A stretch of 64,000 nt of DNA from Chloroflexota bacterium (GTDB lineage Bacteria; Chloroflexota; Dehalococcoidia; Tepidiformales; Tepidiformaceae). Location of the stretch: NCBI GenBank assembly GCA_026702615.1, contig JAPPBY010000017.1, positions 62,001 to 126,000 on the forward strand. The letters are read 5' to 3'. The notes beneath the pieces are model-generated. The model made no database searches and was not told the DNA's origin. It was given only the letters and a program-made list of their open reading frames with translations. This document shows, one piece after another, positions 48,688 to 58,536 of this stretch (its first letter is position 1; each line of letters opens with the position of its first letter). The position numbers were made by a program, and so were the translations under genes.

Positions 48688-50334
48688 TCAGGCGATGTGG
48701 TCGGGCTCTTCGGCGGCGCTCTTGCCTGCGATGTAGCCGAATGTCATGCCCGGCCCGAGGGTGCCGCCGGCGCCGCCGTAGACCATGGCGGTGGCCCCCG
48801 CCATCGCGTTCCCGACGGCGTAGAGGCCGGGGATGACGCCCCCGGTAGCGCGCAGCACCTGCGCCTTCGTGTTCGTCTTTGGGCCGCCCTTGGTGCCGAG
48901 CGCACCAGACTCGATCTGGGCGGCGTAGTAGGGGGGCGTATCGATGGGGCCAAGCGTCGTGAAGGGCGCCTTCTCCCAGCGATCGCCGTTGTAGCTGTCG
49001 TAGGCGCTGACGCCACGTTCGAACTCAGGGTCGTGGCCGTTGGCAACCCCTTCGTTGAAGCGCGCGACCGTCTCCTCGAGGCCGTCGGCGTCAACCTCGA
49101 TCTGCGCGGCAAGCTCGGCGAGCGTATCGGCGCGGCGGATCCAGTCGGGGGCATCGGGGCCGACCTGGTGGCGGGCGATGGGGGGCTGGTACTGGCTGTC
49201 CACGATCAGCCAGGCGGGGAGGTTGATGAACTCGAAGGAATTGGGGTCGAAGGTGTGGAAGGCGTGGCCGACGGCGTTGTAGTTGGCCGCCTCGTTCATG
49301 AAGCGCCTGCCCTTGCGGTTGACGATGATCGAGCGGGGCCAGGTGCGCTCGGCGAGGATGAGGCGGGCGAAGGTGCGTCCGCGCATCTCGTCGCCGGGGA
49401 CGTGGATGCCGGGGATCCACCAGGCCTCGCTCATGTTCCCGAGGGCGGCGCCAGCGCCCATCGCCATCAGGAGGCCGTCGCCCTCGTTCTCGGGGGTCGA
49501 AGTGGGGGCGGTCATGGGGCCGCGCAGGAACGCCCTGACGAGCTCTTCGTTCCACTCGAAGCCGCCGGTCGCGATGACAACGGCCTTGCGCGCCTTGACG
49601 AAGTAGGCGGCGCCGTCCCGCTCGGCGCGCACGCCGACGACGGCGTCGTTCTCGTCGAGGATGAGCTCGCGGGCGCGGGTAGCGGTGTGGACGGGGATCT
49701 CGCGGTCGAGGCAGCCCTTGATGAGGGAGCCGGCGAGCGCCTGCCCGGTGGAGCGCATGTCGCGGGAGCGGCGCTCCTCCATCACGTCCGGCGGGACGTC
49801 GTCGATCCGCTTCGTATCGATCTCCAGCATGGTGGCGGGGAAGAAGACGGCGTCCGGCTGGTGGTTGATACGGTCAGCCCAGGGGCCGAGCTCCTCGAAA
49901 GGGAAGAGATCGTTGTCGAGGGAGCGGCCGCCCTCGGGCTTTCCGCCGGGATTCTCCGGGTGGTAGTCGGGGTAGCCCTCGAAGACGTGCAGGGAGACGG
50001 GGGTGTTCTCCTCCATGTAGCGCAGCATCTCGGGGCCGGTGTCGATCAGGGTCTCGACGAGCTCGCCATCCATCATGCCGAGGGAGAGGGAGTTCAGGTA
50101 GGCAAGGGCGTCCTCGCGGGAGTCCTCGATGCCGGCCTCGGCCATGTGGTGGTTGTTGGGGAGCCAGAGGACCCCGCCGGAAATGGCGGTCGTGCCACCA
50201 ACGGACTCGGCGCGCTCGAGCAGGGCCACCTCCACCCCGCTGTCGGCGGCGAGGATGGCGGCGGTCGTCGCACTCGCGCCGGAGCCGAGCACGGCCACAT
50301 CGACTTCAAGATCCCAGCGTTCGGGAAGCGCCAT
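48688..50334 (-). CDS. FAD-dependent oxidoreductase (fumarate reductase/3-ketosteroid dehydrogenase-like)
   Basis: DVAVLGSGASATTAAILAADSGVEVALLERAESVGGTTAISGG. Confidence 0.9.
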   Translation of the reverse strand: MALPERWDLEVDVAVLGSGASATTAAILAADSGVEVALLERAESVGGTTAISGGVLWLPNNHHMAEAGIEDSREDALAYLNSLSLGMMDGELVETLIDTGPEMLRYMEENTPVSLHVFEGYPDYHPENPGGKPEGGRSLDNDLFPFEELGPWADRINHQPDAVFFPATMLEIDTKRIDDVPPDVMEERRSRDMRSTGQALAGSLIKGCLDREIPVHTATRARELILDENDAVVGVRAERDGAAYFVKARKAVVIATGGFEWNEELVRAFLRGPMTAPTSTPENEGDGLLMAMGAGAALGNMSEAWWIPGIHVPGDEMRGRTFARLILAERTWPRSIIVNRKGRRFMNEAANYNAVGHAFHTFDPNSFEFINLPAWLIVDSQYQPPIARHQVGPDAPDWIRRADTLAELAAQIEVDADGLEETVARFNEGVANGHDPEFERGVSAYDSYNGDRWEKAPFTTLGPIDTPPYYAAQIESGALGTKGGPKTNTKAQVLRATGGVIPGLYAVGNAMAGATAMVYGGAGGTLGPGMTFGYIAGKSAAEEPDHIA

Positions 50335-50357
50335 CGTTTCTCTCCTCTGGCCCGCGC

Positions 50358-52319
50358 CTAGAGCTGGCGCGCAAGTGACCACGCCTGTCGCGTGGCGAAG
50401 GTGATGCGCCGGGGCGCATATGCGTCCCCGAGAATGTGCAGGTCCGCGACCTTGCCCTCCAACTCGCGGTAGAGGGCGTTCTCGGACGCGCCGCCGCAGG
50501 CTAGCACGACCGTATCGAAGCCCTCCACGACGGTTGGGGCGTTCGTGTAGATGTTCTTCGTGTGGAGCGCTCCCGGCTCAATGCCCACGAGCCGGTGCAT
50601 CTGCTCGAACTGGACGCCCTGCACAACCAGCCGCGTCATGATGCCGCCGATGGTGTACTTCCCCACGAGTGGGGCGACCTGGAGCGTCTGGTACAGGACG
50701 CGCACCTCCTTGCCCTGCCCGGCAAGGTGATCGGCGACGGAGAGGGGCGGCATGTGGTCGTCCTGGGCGACCACGACGACCCGCTGGCCGACCTCGGCGC
50801 TGCCGAGGAGCACATCGCGGATGTCGACGACATTGGGGAGGTCGACGCCGGGGACATCGGGGCGGCGGGAGGTCGCGCCGGTCGCGAGCACAACCGCATC
50901 GGCGCCGAATTCGAGCACGGACTCGGCGGAAGCGGCGCGTCCGACGCTGACACCGACGCCGAGGCCGGCGAGACGGCGCTCCTCGAAGGCCACGAACTGG
51001 GTGAAGGGACGGTGCATGGGCGCGTTGGCGGCGATCGCCATCTGTCCGCCGAGAACGGGCTCTCGCTCCCAGAGGGTGACGTTGTGACCGCGCTCGGCGG
51101 CGATAGCGGCAGTCTCGAGACCGGCGGGGCCGCCTCCGACGACGAGGATGCGGCGGGGCTCTTCGGCAGGCGGGTGCGGCTCCTCGAGCTCGTGGTTGGC
51201 GCTCGGGTTGACGGCGCAGCCGAAGGGAAGGCCATCGACGAGGCCGCGGTGGATGCAGTCGTTGATGCCGATGCAGGGACGTACGTCGCCGAGCCGGCCT
51301 TCGCGAGCTTTGTTGGGTAGCTGTGGATCGGCGATGGTCGCGCGGTTCAGCCCGACCACATCGGCGTAGCCGTCGGCGAGCACCTGCGCGGCCACCTCGG
51401 CATCGGTGACGCGCCCGGCGTAGACGACGGGCAGGTCCGTTTCGTCCTTCAACGCGCCTGACATGGGCGCCCACTCGGCCGGCTCGTAGTGGAGGGGCTG
51501 GATGTAGCTGGGACCGGCCCAGTTTCCGCCGACATCGAAGCTGAAGTAGTCGACATCGCCGCTGGCCGTGAGGAGGCGGACGATTTCCCGCGCCTCTTCG
51601 AGGTCGTACCCGCCCTCGATCATCTCGTCCATGCAGAGGCGGACGCCCAGCGTGAGCCCGTTCCCCACGGCCACGCGGATGGCGCGGTTGATCTCGAGGA
51701 GCATTCGCAGGCGGTTCTCGACGGAGCCGCCGTAGTCGTCCTCGCGCTGGTTCGTCAGGGGGGAGAGGAACCACTGCACAACGTCGTCGTGGTTGGCGTG
51801 GATCTCGAGTCCGTCGAGACGCGCTTCGAGGGCGCGGCTGGCCGAGTAGCCGTACTCCTCGATGAGCTGCTCAATCTCGTGCGGCTCCATCTCGTGCGGC
51901 AGGACATTGGTGGCCCAGCTGCTCTGGCGGCGACCGGTGGGGCCGTGGGGCATTCCGCCCATCAGGATCATCTGGAGAGTGCCAAAGGCGCCCTCCTCGT
52001 GGAGCTCGTCGGCGTAGCGTCCGTAACGTTCGAGGAAGAGCGGGTTGCGGAAGTTGCTGTCGGTGGTGGCGCCGACTCCGGTCGGTTCGAAACCGGGGAT
52101 GAGCGGGTTGAGGACGAAGCAGTTGCTGCCACCGACCCAGGCCGCCCCGCCCCGTGCTCGCCCGACGTAGTAGGCGCGGAAGCTCTCGGCCTGCCGCTCG
52201 CTGCCGAGGATATTGCCCACGCCCGCACCATGGGTCGGCACCATGATGCGGTTCTTCAGGGCCATGGTGCCGACCTGCAGCGGGTCCCAGAGCACGTCGA
52301 GGCTGGCGGCCTGCGTCAT
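50358..52319 (-). CDS. NADH:flavin oxidoreductase / 2,4-dienoyl-CoA reductase-like
   Basis: OYE-type barrel (ENRLRMLLEINRAIR) and C-terminal RILVVGGGPAGLETAAIAAERGHNVTLWERE. Confidence 0.9.
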   Translation of the reverse strand: MTQAASLDVLWDPLQVGTMALKNRIMVPTHGAGVGNILGSERQAESFRAYYVGRARGGAAWVGGSNCFVLNPLIPGFEPTGVGATTDSNFRNPLFLERYGRYADELHEEGAFGTLQMILMGGMPHGPTGRRQSSWATNVLPHEMEPHEIEQLIEEYGYSASRALEARLDGLEIHANHDDVVQWFLSPLTNQREDDYGGSVENRLRMLLEINRAIRVAVGNGLTLGVRLCMDEMIEGGYDLEEAREIVRLLTASGDVDYFSFDVGGNWAGPSYIQPLHYEPAEWAPMSGALKDETDLPVVYAGRVTDAEVAAQVLADGYADVVGLNRATIADPQLPNKAREGRLGDVRPCIGINDCIHRGLVDGLPFGCAVNPSANHELEEPHPPAEEPRRILVVGGGPAGLETAAIAAERGHNVTLWEREPVLGGQMAIAANAPMHRPFTQFVAFEERRLAGLGVGVSVGRAASAESVLEFGADAVVLATGATSRRPDVPGVDLPNVVDIRDVLLGSAEVGQRVVVVAQDDHMPPLSVADHLAGQGKEVRVLYQTLQVAPLVGKYTIGGIMTRLVVQGVQFEQMHRLVGIEPGALHTKNIYTNAPTVVEGFDTVVLACGGASENALYRELEGKVADLHILGDAYAPRRITFATRQAWSLARQL

Positions 52320-52382
52320 CGCGGCACCCTCGCAGTCGAGATGGCGGCATCCTACGCCGCTCGCGAGAGCAGGGACCGATCG

Positions 52383-54014
52383 CTAGAGGGTGCAGGTAGT
52401 GGCGGCGATGCTGGTCCCTTCGAGGTAGGCGAAGAGGTTGCAGCCGGAGAGGGCTCGTGATGTCTCAGCTGGGGGCGGTTCGTAGAGCCGGAAGCGGGGG
52501 GCGTGGTTGACGAGGGCGAACCAGAAGGCGTTGTGGCCGGGCAAGCGCTCAAGCTCCTCGCCGGAAGGCCCGATGAGGGCGCCCTCGGTGACCTGCCAGG
52601 CGGCGCCGTCCTCGGTCGTGGCGACGCCCGTCTCCGCATCGTAGGCGACGACGCGCTCAGGCGGGGCGGCGTAGGCACGGCCACCGGAGCGGTCGGCGGT
52701 GGCGAAGACGACGACGGGATCGCCTCCGATCTCGTCCTGGAGGAAGTCCTCCGCGCCAAGCAGAAGGATGGGATAGCCGACAACCTGGTCGTTGAGACGG
52801 ACGGCGTAGACGCTGTCCTTGACGGCGATGGGACCGCTGCGATCGGGAACGGGGAACATCAGCCCGGAGCTGGCGAAGTAACGGGCGTAGGCGACTCCCT
52901 CACCGTAGTCGCGGGCGTGGCCGGTCTCGATGTCGAGTACGAGCGTGTCGGGATGCTCGGCGAGCCACTCGTCCCAGGTGGTGTGCACGACGGGAAGGAC
53001 GTCGAGCTGGATGCCACTCCCGACGAGGTCGCCCCAGACGGGCTCACCGGTGAACTGCTCCCACAGGGTGTTGGTGGTGCGGTCGTACATGAGCTTGTTC
53101 GAGCGGTAGAGGAGGCCGCTGGTGCCGAAGCGGTAGACCTCCTCGCCCACGCGCCCGTCGTAGAGGATGGCGCTCCCGCAGAGGGTGCAGTAGGCGAGCG
53201 AGACGGGGACGCCGCCGACGGTGTCGTTGACCATCTCGTGCCAATCGATGATGCGGCGAGGATAGGCGCGGGGATCACCGTTGATCTCGACGCCGATGAC
53301 GCGGTCCTTCGGACCGATCCACGCGGCGGCCTCATCCGGCGTGATGAAGTTGGGATGTTCGAGGGGCGGGATTCCATCAACGGTGACGCCACCCCAGAAG
53401 ATCTCCTGGGCGGAAATGAGGCGTGGCTTATCTGGATCGAGGAAGGCGCCCATGTCCTCCTGGATGCCCTCGATCAGACGGTGCTTGAATTCGACGTAGA
53501 GGTCCGTCTCGTCGTCGGGGGTGCGAAGGCCGAGCTCCTCGGTGAGGGGAAAGATGGGGTAGGGGTGGTCGGGGCGAATCTCGGTCAGGATGCGGTAGAC
53601 GAAAGCGCTGTATGGGACGGGAACGGCGGCGAGGTCGACCAGGTAGGGGAGCCACCGCTCTTCGGGGTCGCGCGCCATGGCCCGCAGGATGTCGCGGGTG
53701 GTGTCGGAGGTGTCGGGGAAAAGGACGAAGCGGTTCCAGAAGTCGATTTCGGTCCAGTAGATGAGGCTGAGGACGTGCTCGTCGGTAATCTCCTCGGGGG
53801 TGAGGGTGGGTTCGAGTCGGGGAGTGGCGGTGGATTCGGGGGCGGGAGTGTTGCTCTCGGGAGGCGTGGCGGTGGGGGTGGGGGCGGGGTCGGGCGTGGA
53901 GGTCGCGCGATCGGGGGAGGGCGAGGTGGCGGGGGTCTGGTCGCGGGACTCGCCCCCGCAGGCGGCCAGGATCAGCGCCAGACCGGCAGTCAGGGCAACA
54001 AGGCGGAGGGGCAT
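52383..54014 (-). CDS. DUF3179 domain lipoprotein
   Basis: Lipobox LAACGG; VIGVEINGDPRAYPRRIIDWHEMVNDTVGGVPVSLAYCTLCGSAILYDG. Confidence 0.87.
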   Translation of the reverse strand: MPLRLVALTAGLALILAACGGESRDQTPATSPSPDRATSTPDPAPTPTATPPESNTPAPESTATPRLEPTLTPEEITDEHVLSLIYWTEIDFWNRFVLFPDTSDTTRDILRAMARDPEERWLPYLVDLAAVPVPYSAFVYRILTEIRPDHPYPIFPLTEELGLRTPDDETDLYVEFKHRLIEGIQEDMGAFLDPDKPRLISAQEIFWGGVTVDGIPPLEHPNFITPDEAAAWIGPKDRVIGVEINGDPRAYPRRIIDWHEMVNDTVGGVPVSLAYCTLCGSAILYDGRVGEEVYRFGTSGLLYRSNKLMYDRTTNTLWEQFTGEPVWGDLVGSGIQLDVLPVVHTTWDEWLAEHPDTLVLDIETGHARDYGEGVAYARYFASSGLMFPVPDRSGPIAVKDSVYAVRLNDQVVGYPILLLGAEDFLQDEIGGDPVVVFATADRSGGRAYAAPPERVVAYDAETGVATTEDGAAWQVTEGALIGPSGEELERLPGHNAFWFALVNHAPRFRLYEPPPAETSRALSGCNLFAYLEGTSIAATTCTL

Positions 54015-54171
54015 GGAGAACAGTGTAGGGCTCAGGGGCTGACCGCTCGGTTACGGCGGCCTAACCGTTTACCGGTAAGCGGGCAGACTGGCCCCGTGAG
54101 GAGCAAGCCTCTAGCCTTATCACGATCCATGGCACCTACGTGCCACTAAGCCGTTTGCACCCGGAGTACCC

Positions 54172-56706
54172 ATGCTGTTGAACGCATCGTCCCCCCTTGC
54201 CGCCCGGATCGGCGGGCGGCTTCTGGCGGCCGCCCTTGTCGCTGTCGCCGTGATCGGCGGGCTGCTTGTCCTGGAGGCCCCGCACATGGCCTCGGCCCAG
54301 GAACCGGAATGCGAGGTCACCGACCTCGGGACCCTGGGAGGCGAAACCCAGCAGCTTGAGGCGAACGGCCGCTGGACGACAGAGGACTGCGACTCAGCCT
54401 TCCGGGCCGGGAGCGACGCGCACTCGTACAGCTTCGACGTGGAAGAGGGCGGCCGCGTGCGGATCGACCTGCTGTCCAGCGAGGCCGACTCGTACCTGTA
54501 CCTGCTGAGCGACGCCGGCGACCGCATCGCGGACAACGACGACGGAGCGGCAGGCGTGAACGCGCGCATCGAGCGCGATCTGGAGCCCGGCGCGTATCGA
54601 ATAGAGGCGACTACGGTGGGAGGCCGTGGGCGAGGCCCCGCGGACTTCTCGCTCACCGTCGGCTACGCCGAGGGGTGCGAGACGATCCCTCTCGGGGTGC
54701 TAACGGCGGAAGCGGACCTTACGGCGACGGGGGTCTGGACGGTGGATACGTGCGGCTCGCGGATCGAGGCGAACCACCCAGCCTACAGCTACTCGTTCAT
54801 GCTGCCGGCCAGCGGCCGGGTCCGGATCGACCTCATGTCGGAGCACGGCGACCCCGTGCTGTCGCTGGCGTCGCCGGCAGGAGTGATCGGGGCGAACGAC
54901 GACGGAGGGCCCGGCCGGAACTCGCGCATTGAGAAGTACCTGCTCGCTGGCGTCTACCTGATCGAGGCCACTACCTATCTGCAGGCTGACCGCCAGCCCC
55001 TTGAGGCGGATTTCGAGCTGACCGTCCACCTGGTTGACGAAGCGGCTGCCCAAAACCGCTTCATCCTGAAGGTGGAGGAGAGCCTCGCCCCGGACGTCGT
55101 CATTGCCGGAGAGCCCTTCACGGTCGACTACCGTGTCGGCAACGTGGGCGGGGGCGACGTCCCGGACGATTGGTTCGTCATCGTGTACGCCATCGGGCCG
55201 CGCGCATACGCCGACCTGGAGGTAGAGCCTTCCGAGACCGTCTGGAATGCTGGAGCCAGCTACCACTCAAGCCCCGAACTGGCCAGCGCGACCAGTACGG
55301 CGATTCCGAGCTTTGAACCGATCGATGTCGTTCTCCCCAGGCCCGGCAATTCATGGGTCTTCCTCGGTGTGCAGCCATTCCAGCTTGTCGAAGACGAGGG
55401 CAGGTACGACAACCCGGGCTTGTTCCACGGTATCTGGCGGAACCTGCGCGTGGTGACGGGCCCGATCTACGGCCCGGTTACCGTCTCGGTGGACGGCGCG
55501 GCCTACACGGTTGAAGCGGCGGACGACGAGGACGGCGAGGTCACGACCACGGTGACCTCCGTCGCGGACGCTGAGGCAGAAGTCGACGATGCCGTGCAGG
55601 CGAAGGCGACCTACACCGCAGCCGTGGCTGAGACGGTGCTCGACGGGATCTTCGAGCGGCCAGGGCTGGCGGGGCTTACCGCCTCCGACGAACCGGCGGC
55701 GATCGAGGTCCCGAACGCCTCCTCAAGCACGCTGCTGAGGCTCTTCGCGGACCAATACCTGGAAGCGATTGCCATCTGGGGCTTCGACGACGTCGTGGCC
55801 AACGGCGAGGTCATCAACCCGGTTCACGTCCAGGAGCTGGTGCTGCACGTGGCGGACAAAGCCGCGCAACAGTACGCGGCCCTCTCCGCGGGATGGACGA
55901 CCATCGACGAGCACGTCTCGGGCGGAAGCGGGTTGTCCTTCGAGGACGCCTTCGCGCTCCAGGCGGAGCTCGCCTACGCGGAGCGCATCCTGGCGCCAAT
56001 CGCGGCGGCAGGCTCCATCGCATCGCAGGCCGGACCCGGAGAAATGGTTCCAGCAGACGAATTCGACGCGCTGACGCGGCAGGCCTCGTGCCGGGCGGCG
56101 TACCTGGGCGACGCCTTCGAAGCTGCGGGCGTCGAGGACGTGGAGGCGCTGCTCGCGCTCGACACTGAGCTGCGGGCAAGCCTTGACGTGTTCGGGCTCG
56201 GAAGCGACGCAGCCCTCTGTGCGGTCGCAGGCGTCGACAGGGAGAATGCGACGTTCCTGCGGCGCCTGGGGATCAGCGACCCGACGATCGCCGCCATGAA
56301 CGCACCCGATCGGGCTCCCGAGCCGGTGGTCGAGGCAACGCCGGAGGCACCCGAGCCGTACCGGCTCCGAGTCATCGCCTCCCTGCGGGCGGACGGAAGG
56401 GTCGAGCATGGCGTTGAGCTCTATGGCCAGCACTTCCTGCCACCTTCCCGCCTACTCCCTGCGGATGCGCCCGCCGGTCAGTGGTACGCGAGCGGCGAGG
56501 TCGAGGTCGAAGGGCACTCGATCGGCGTGGTCCGGGCCCGCCGGCTGGCCGACGGCCGTATCGAGTTGGGCTTCCGGGACGTGAACGGCGATGCAGTCGA
56601 GCCGGGTATCCGGTTCGTCGCGGATCCACCGCTCGGCATTTTCGTTCGGAGCAGCGTGATCGAGGTTCCCCGGCCAGAAGTGGCCGAGGAGGGATCCTCC
56701 GAGTAA
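54172..56706 (+). CDS. Large secreted protein with two tandem pre-peptidase-like beta domains
   Basis: Signal peptide; repeated W(t)T..DC...HSYSFDVEEGGRVRIDLLS / WTVDTC...YSYSFMLPASGRVRIDLMS. Confidence 0.75.
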   Translation: MLLNASSPLAARIGGRLLAAALVAVAVIGGLLVLEAPHMASAQEPECEVTDLGTLGGETQQLEANGRWTTEDCDSAFRAGSDAHSYSFDVEEGGRVRIDLLSSEADSYLYLLSDAGDRIADNDDGAAGVNARIERDLEPGAYRIEATTVGGRGRGPADFSLTVGYAEGCETIPLGVLTAEADLTATGVWTVDTCGSRIEANHPAYSYSFMLPASGRVRIDLMSEHGDPVLSLASPAGVIGANDDGGPGRNSRIEKYLLAGVYLIEATTYLQADRQPLEADFELTVHLVDEAAAQNRFILKVEESLAPDVVIAGEPFTVDYRVGNVGGGDVPDDWFVIVYAIGPRAYADLEVEPSETVWNAGASYHSSPELASATSTAIPSFEPIDVVLPRPGNSWVFLGVQPFQLVEDEGRYDNPGLFHGIWRNLRVVTGPIYGPVTVSVDGAAYTVEAADDEDGEVTTTVTSVADAEAEVDDAVQAKATYTAAVAETVLDGIFERPGLAGLTASDEPAAIEVPNASSSTLLRLFADQYLEAIAIWGFDDVVANGEVINPVHVQELVLHVADKAAQQYAALSAGWTTIDEHVSGGSGLSFEDAFALQAELAYAERILAPIAAAGSIASQAGPGEMVPADEFDALTRQASCRAAYLGDAFEAAGVEDVEALLALDTELRASLDVFGLGSDAALCAVAGVDRENATFLRRLGISDPTIAAMNAPDRAPEPVVEATPEAPEPYRLRVIASLRADGRVEHGVELYGQHFLPPSRLLPADAPAGQWYASGEVEVEGHSIGVVRARRLADGRIELGFRDVNGDAVEPGIRFVADPPLGIFVRSSVIEVPRPEVAEEGSSE

Positions 56707-56722
56707 GGGCTCGGGTTGCGAG

Positions 56723-57181
56723 CTAGGCGCCCGTGATGGCGCCTAGCTCGCGCCAGGGGCGGGCGCGGCGCGCATTCCAGTGCGCCTCCCAGTCGTCGCA
56801 GACGCCCTGGCCACCGTGCCAGTAGTCCACCTCGAGGCAGACCTTCCCGTCGCGAAACTCGAGGCGGGAGACGCCCTCGGCCGTGCCCCAGCGCCCGGCG
56901 TTCTCCTCGGCGTCCGCGGGAATCTGGCCGTACGCCATCCACATCACGACGACGCCACTGTCGGCTACGTAGATCTCTTCGGGGAGCACCTTGAGCGTGT
57001 CGGCTGCCGCCGCCCAGAAGTCGCGCACGGCCTGGTGCCCCCGCATCGCCTCGTCATGCCCGACGATGTCGCGCATGACGACGTCCTCGGTCATGAACTG
57101 GAGGGGCGCATCGACGTGTCCCCCGCTCCAGCCTTCCTCGAAGAGCTTGCGTGCGATCTCGACTTCGGCCTGACCAACCAT
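56723..57181 (-). CDS. SnoaL-like/NTF2-fold protein
   Basis: EIARKLFEEGWSGGHVDAPLQFMTEDVVMRDIVGHDEAMRGHQAVRDFW. Confidence 0.75.
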   Translation of the reverse strand: MVGQAEVEIARKLFEEGWSGGHVDAPLQFMTEDVVMRDIVGHDEAMRGHQAVRDFWAAAADTLKVLPEEIYVADSGVVVMWMAYGQIPADAEENAGRWGTAEGVSRLEFRDGKVCLEVDYWHGGQGVCDDWEAHWNARRARPWRELGAITGA

Positions 57182-57264
57182 GGGCGCTTCTCCCGTCCGT
57201 GGACTCGCAGAGTGGGCGCGATAGTAGCGGAAACGCGGGCGCTCCGGTGTACCATCCGAGCGCG

Positions 57265-58536
57265 ATGGCCGAGACGATGACGCCGGAGGAGGCGCGCAGC
57301 TACCTGAACTACCTGCTCACACTGGGCATCCGGCGGGAGCAGGCGTTCGCGCCGCTGGCGGCCGCCTTCATCCGCGAGAACGACCTGGACGCGCTGGGTC
57401 TGCTGCCGGACGAGCAGGTGAGCCTGCTGCTCGCGGCGGCGCAGTCGTTCGCGCCGGAGCCGCGACGCTACAGCGCCAAGCTCGACTTCCTCGAAAGGGC
57501 GCAGGCGCTGCTGCCGCGCACGCGGCTGGCGGGGACGCCGGTCGAGGGGCAGGTGGGGCAGGAACTCCGGAAGACGGCCCACGAGCTCGACCGCTACCAC
57601 GAGGCCGTGCGCGTCAACCGTTCCGAGACGGGGGAGCGCGAGCACATCATCGTCGAGAGCATGGCCCCCGAATACTTCACCGACATCGCGCAGAAGCGGG
57701 CGGCGGCTCACTACCAGGATCGGTACCACCTGACCCCGGAGGCGCGTCGCGCGCAGAACTACACGGGACCGGCGCAGCAGTTCGAGCCGGAGAACACGGC
57801 CATCCACAAGGAGTTCGAGGGGGCCTGCGGTCCGTTCATGAACGCGCGCACGCACGCCTTCCACGTGATGCTGCCGTTCGACCTGAAGCTGAGCCGGTCG
57901 CCCCAGGAGCCCCTGGAGACGGGCGTGCGCATCTTCTACGGGAAGGAGGGCTACTCCTTCCCGCTGCGGTACCAGATGGGCCAGCTCACGAGCGACCGGG
58001 ACGGGACGGTCGTGGGGGTGCCGGTCGACGACCCGAATCTCGTCTACATTTCGGCCTCTGGCGTGAAAGAGCCGGAGTTCCGCTTCGACGGGCCCGCTCC
58101 CGGCAATGCGCCGCCGGAGCTGGCGTTCCCGCTGACGGTGCTGCAACACCTCGGCAGCCTCGGGAACTACATCCAGGTGAGCTGCAACTTGAAGGTGTGG
58201 TTCGACGCCTCACAGGTCGCGATCCTGATCCAGGGGGCGCCGGAACTGGCCGACCTCGGCCTGACGGCGGCGACGGGCCTCATGACGCGCACCTACGGGC
58301 TCGGGACGACGGAGGAGTACGAGCGCAGTGGCGGCGAGCCGTGGCAGGAAGGGCTCAGCTACAACTACGTGAACCTGCACCTTGCGCTCCAGCCGGGGGT
58401 GGAGTCGGTGGTGATCCCGTACAACACGCCGATCTTCACGCTGTACCCAGTGCTCAGCCGGCAGGCGGTCGCGTTCGAGGACGCGGCGGCGGCCAGCGAG
58501 CGCATCGCGAAGGGGATGGGGCAGGGGCAGGGCTAG
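57265..58536 (+). CDS. Hypothetical protein, 423 aa, no recognised domain
   Basis: Long ORF with plausible ATG; no stop interruptions. Confidence 0.7.
   Translation: MAETMTPEEARSYLNYLLTLGIRREQAFAPLAAAFIRENDLDALGLLPDEQVSLLLAAAQSFAPEPRRYSAKLDFLERAQALLPRTRLAGTPVEGQVGQELRKTAHELDRYHEAVRVNRSETGEREHIIVESMAPEYFTDIAQKRAAAHYQDRYHLTPEARRAQNYTGPAQQFEPENTAIHKEFEGACGPFMNARTHAFHVMLPFDLKLSRSPQEPLETGVRIFYGKEGYSFPLRYQMGQLTSDRDGTVVGVPVDDPNLVYISASGVKEPEFRFDGPAPGNAPPELAFPLTVLQHLGSLGNYIQVSCNLKVWFDASQVAILIQGAPELADLGLTAATGLMTRTYGLGTTEEYERSGGEPWQEGLSYNYVNLHLALQPGVESVVIPYNTPIFTLYPVLSRQAVAFEDAAAASERIAKGMGQGQG

Noticed and set aside
54061-54171. Cyclic-di-GMP (GEMM) or other known riboswitch in the leader of the large secreted protein
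   Set aside because: Lacks recognisable consensus elements; kept only as an unassigned structured leader.
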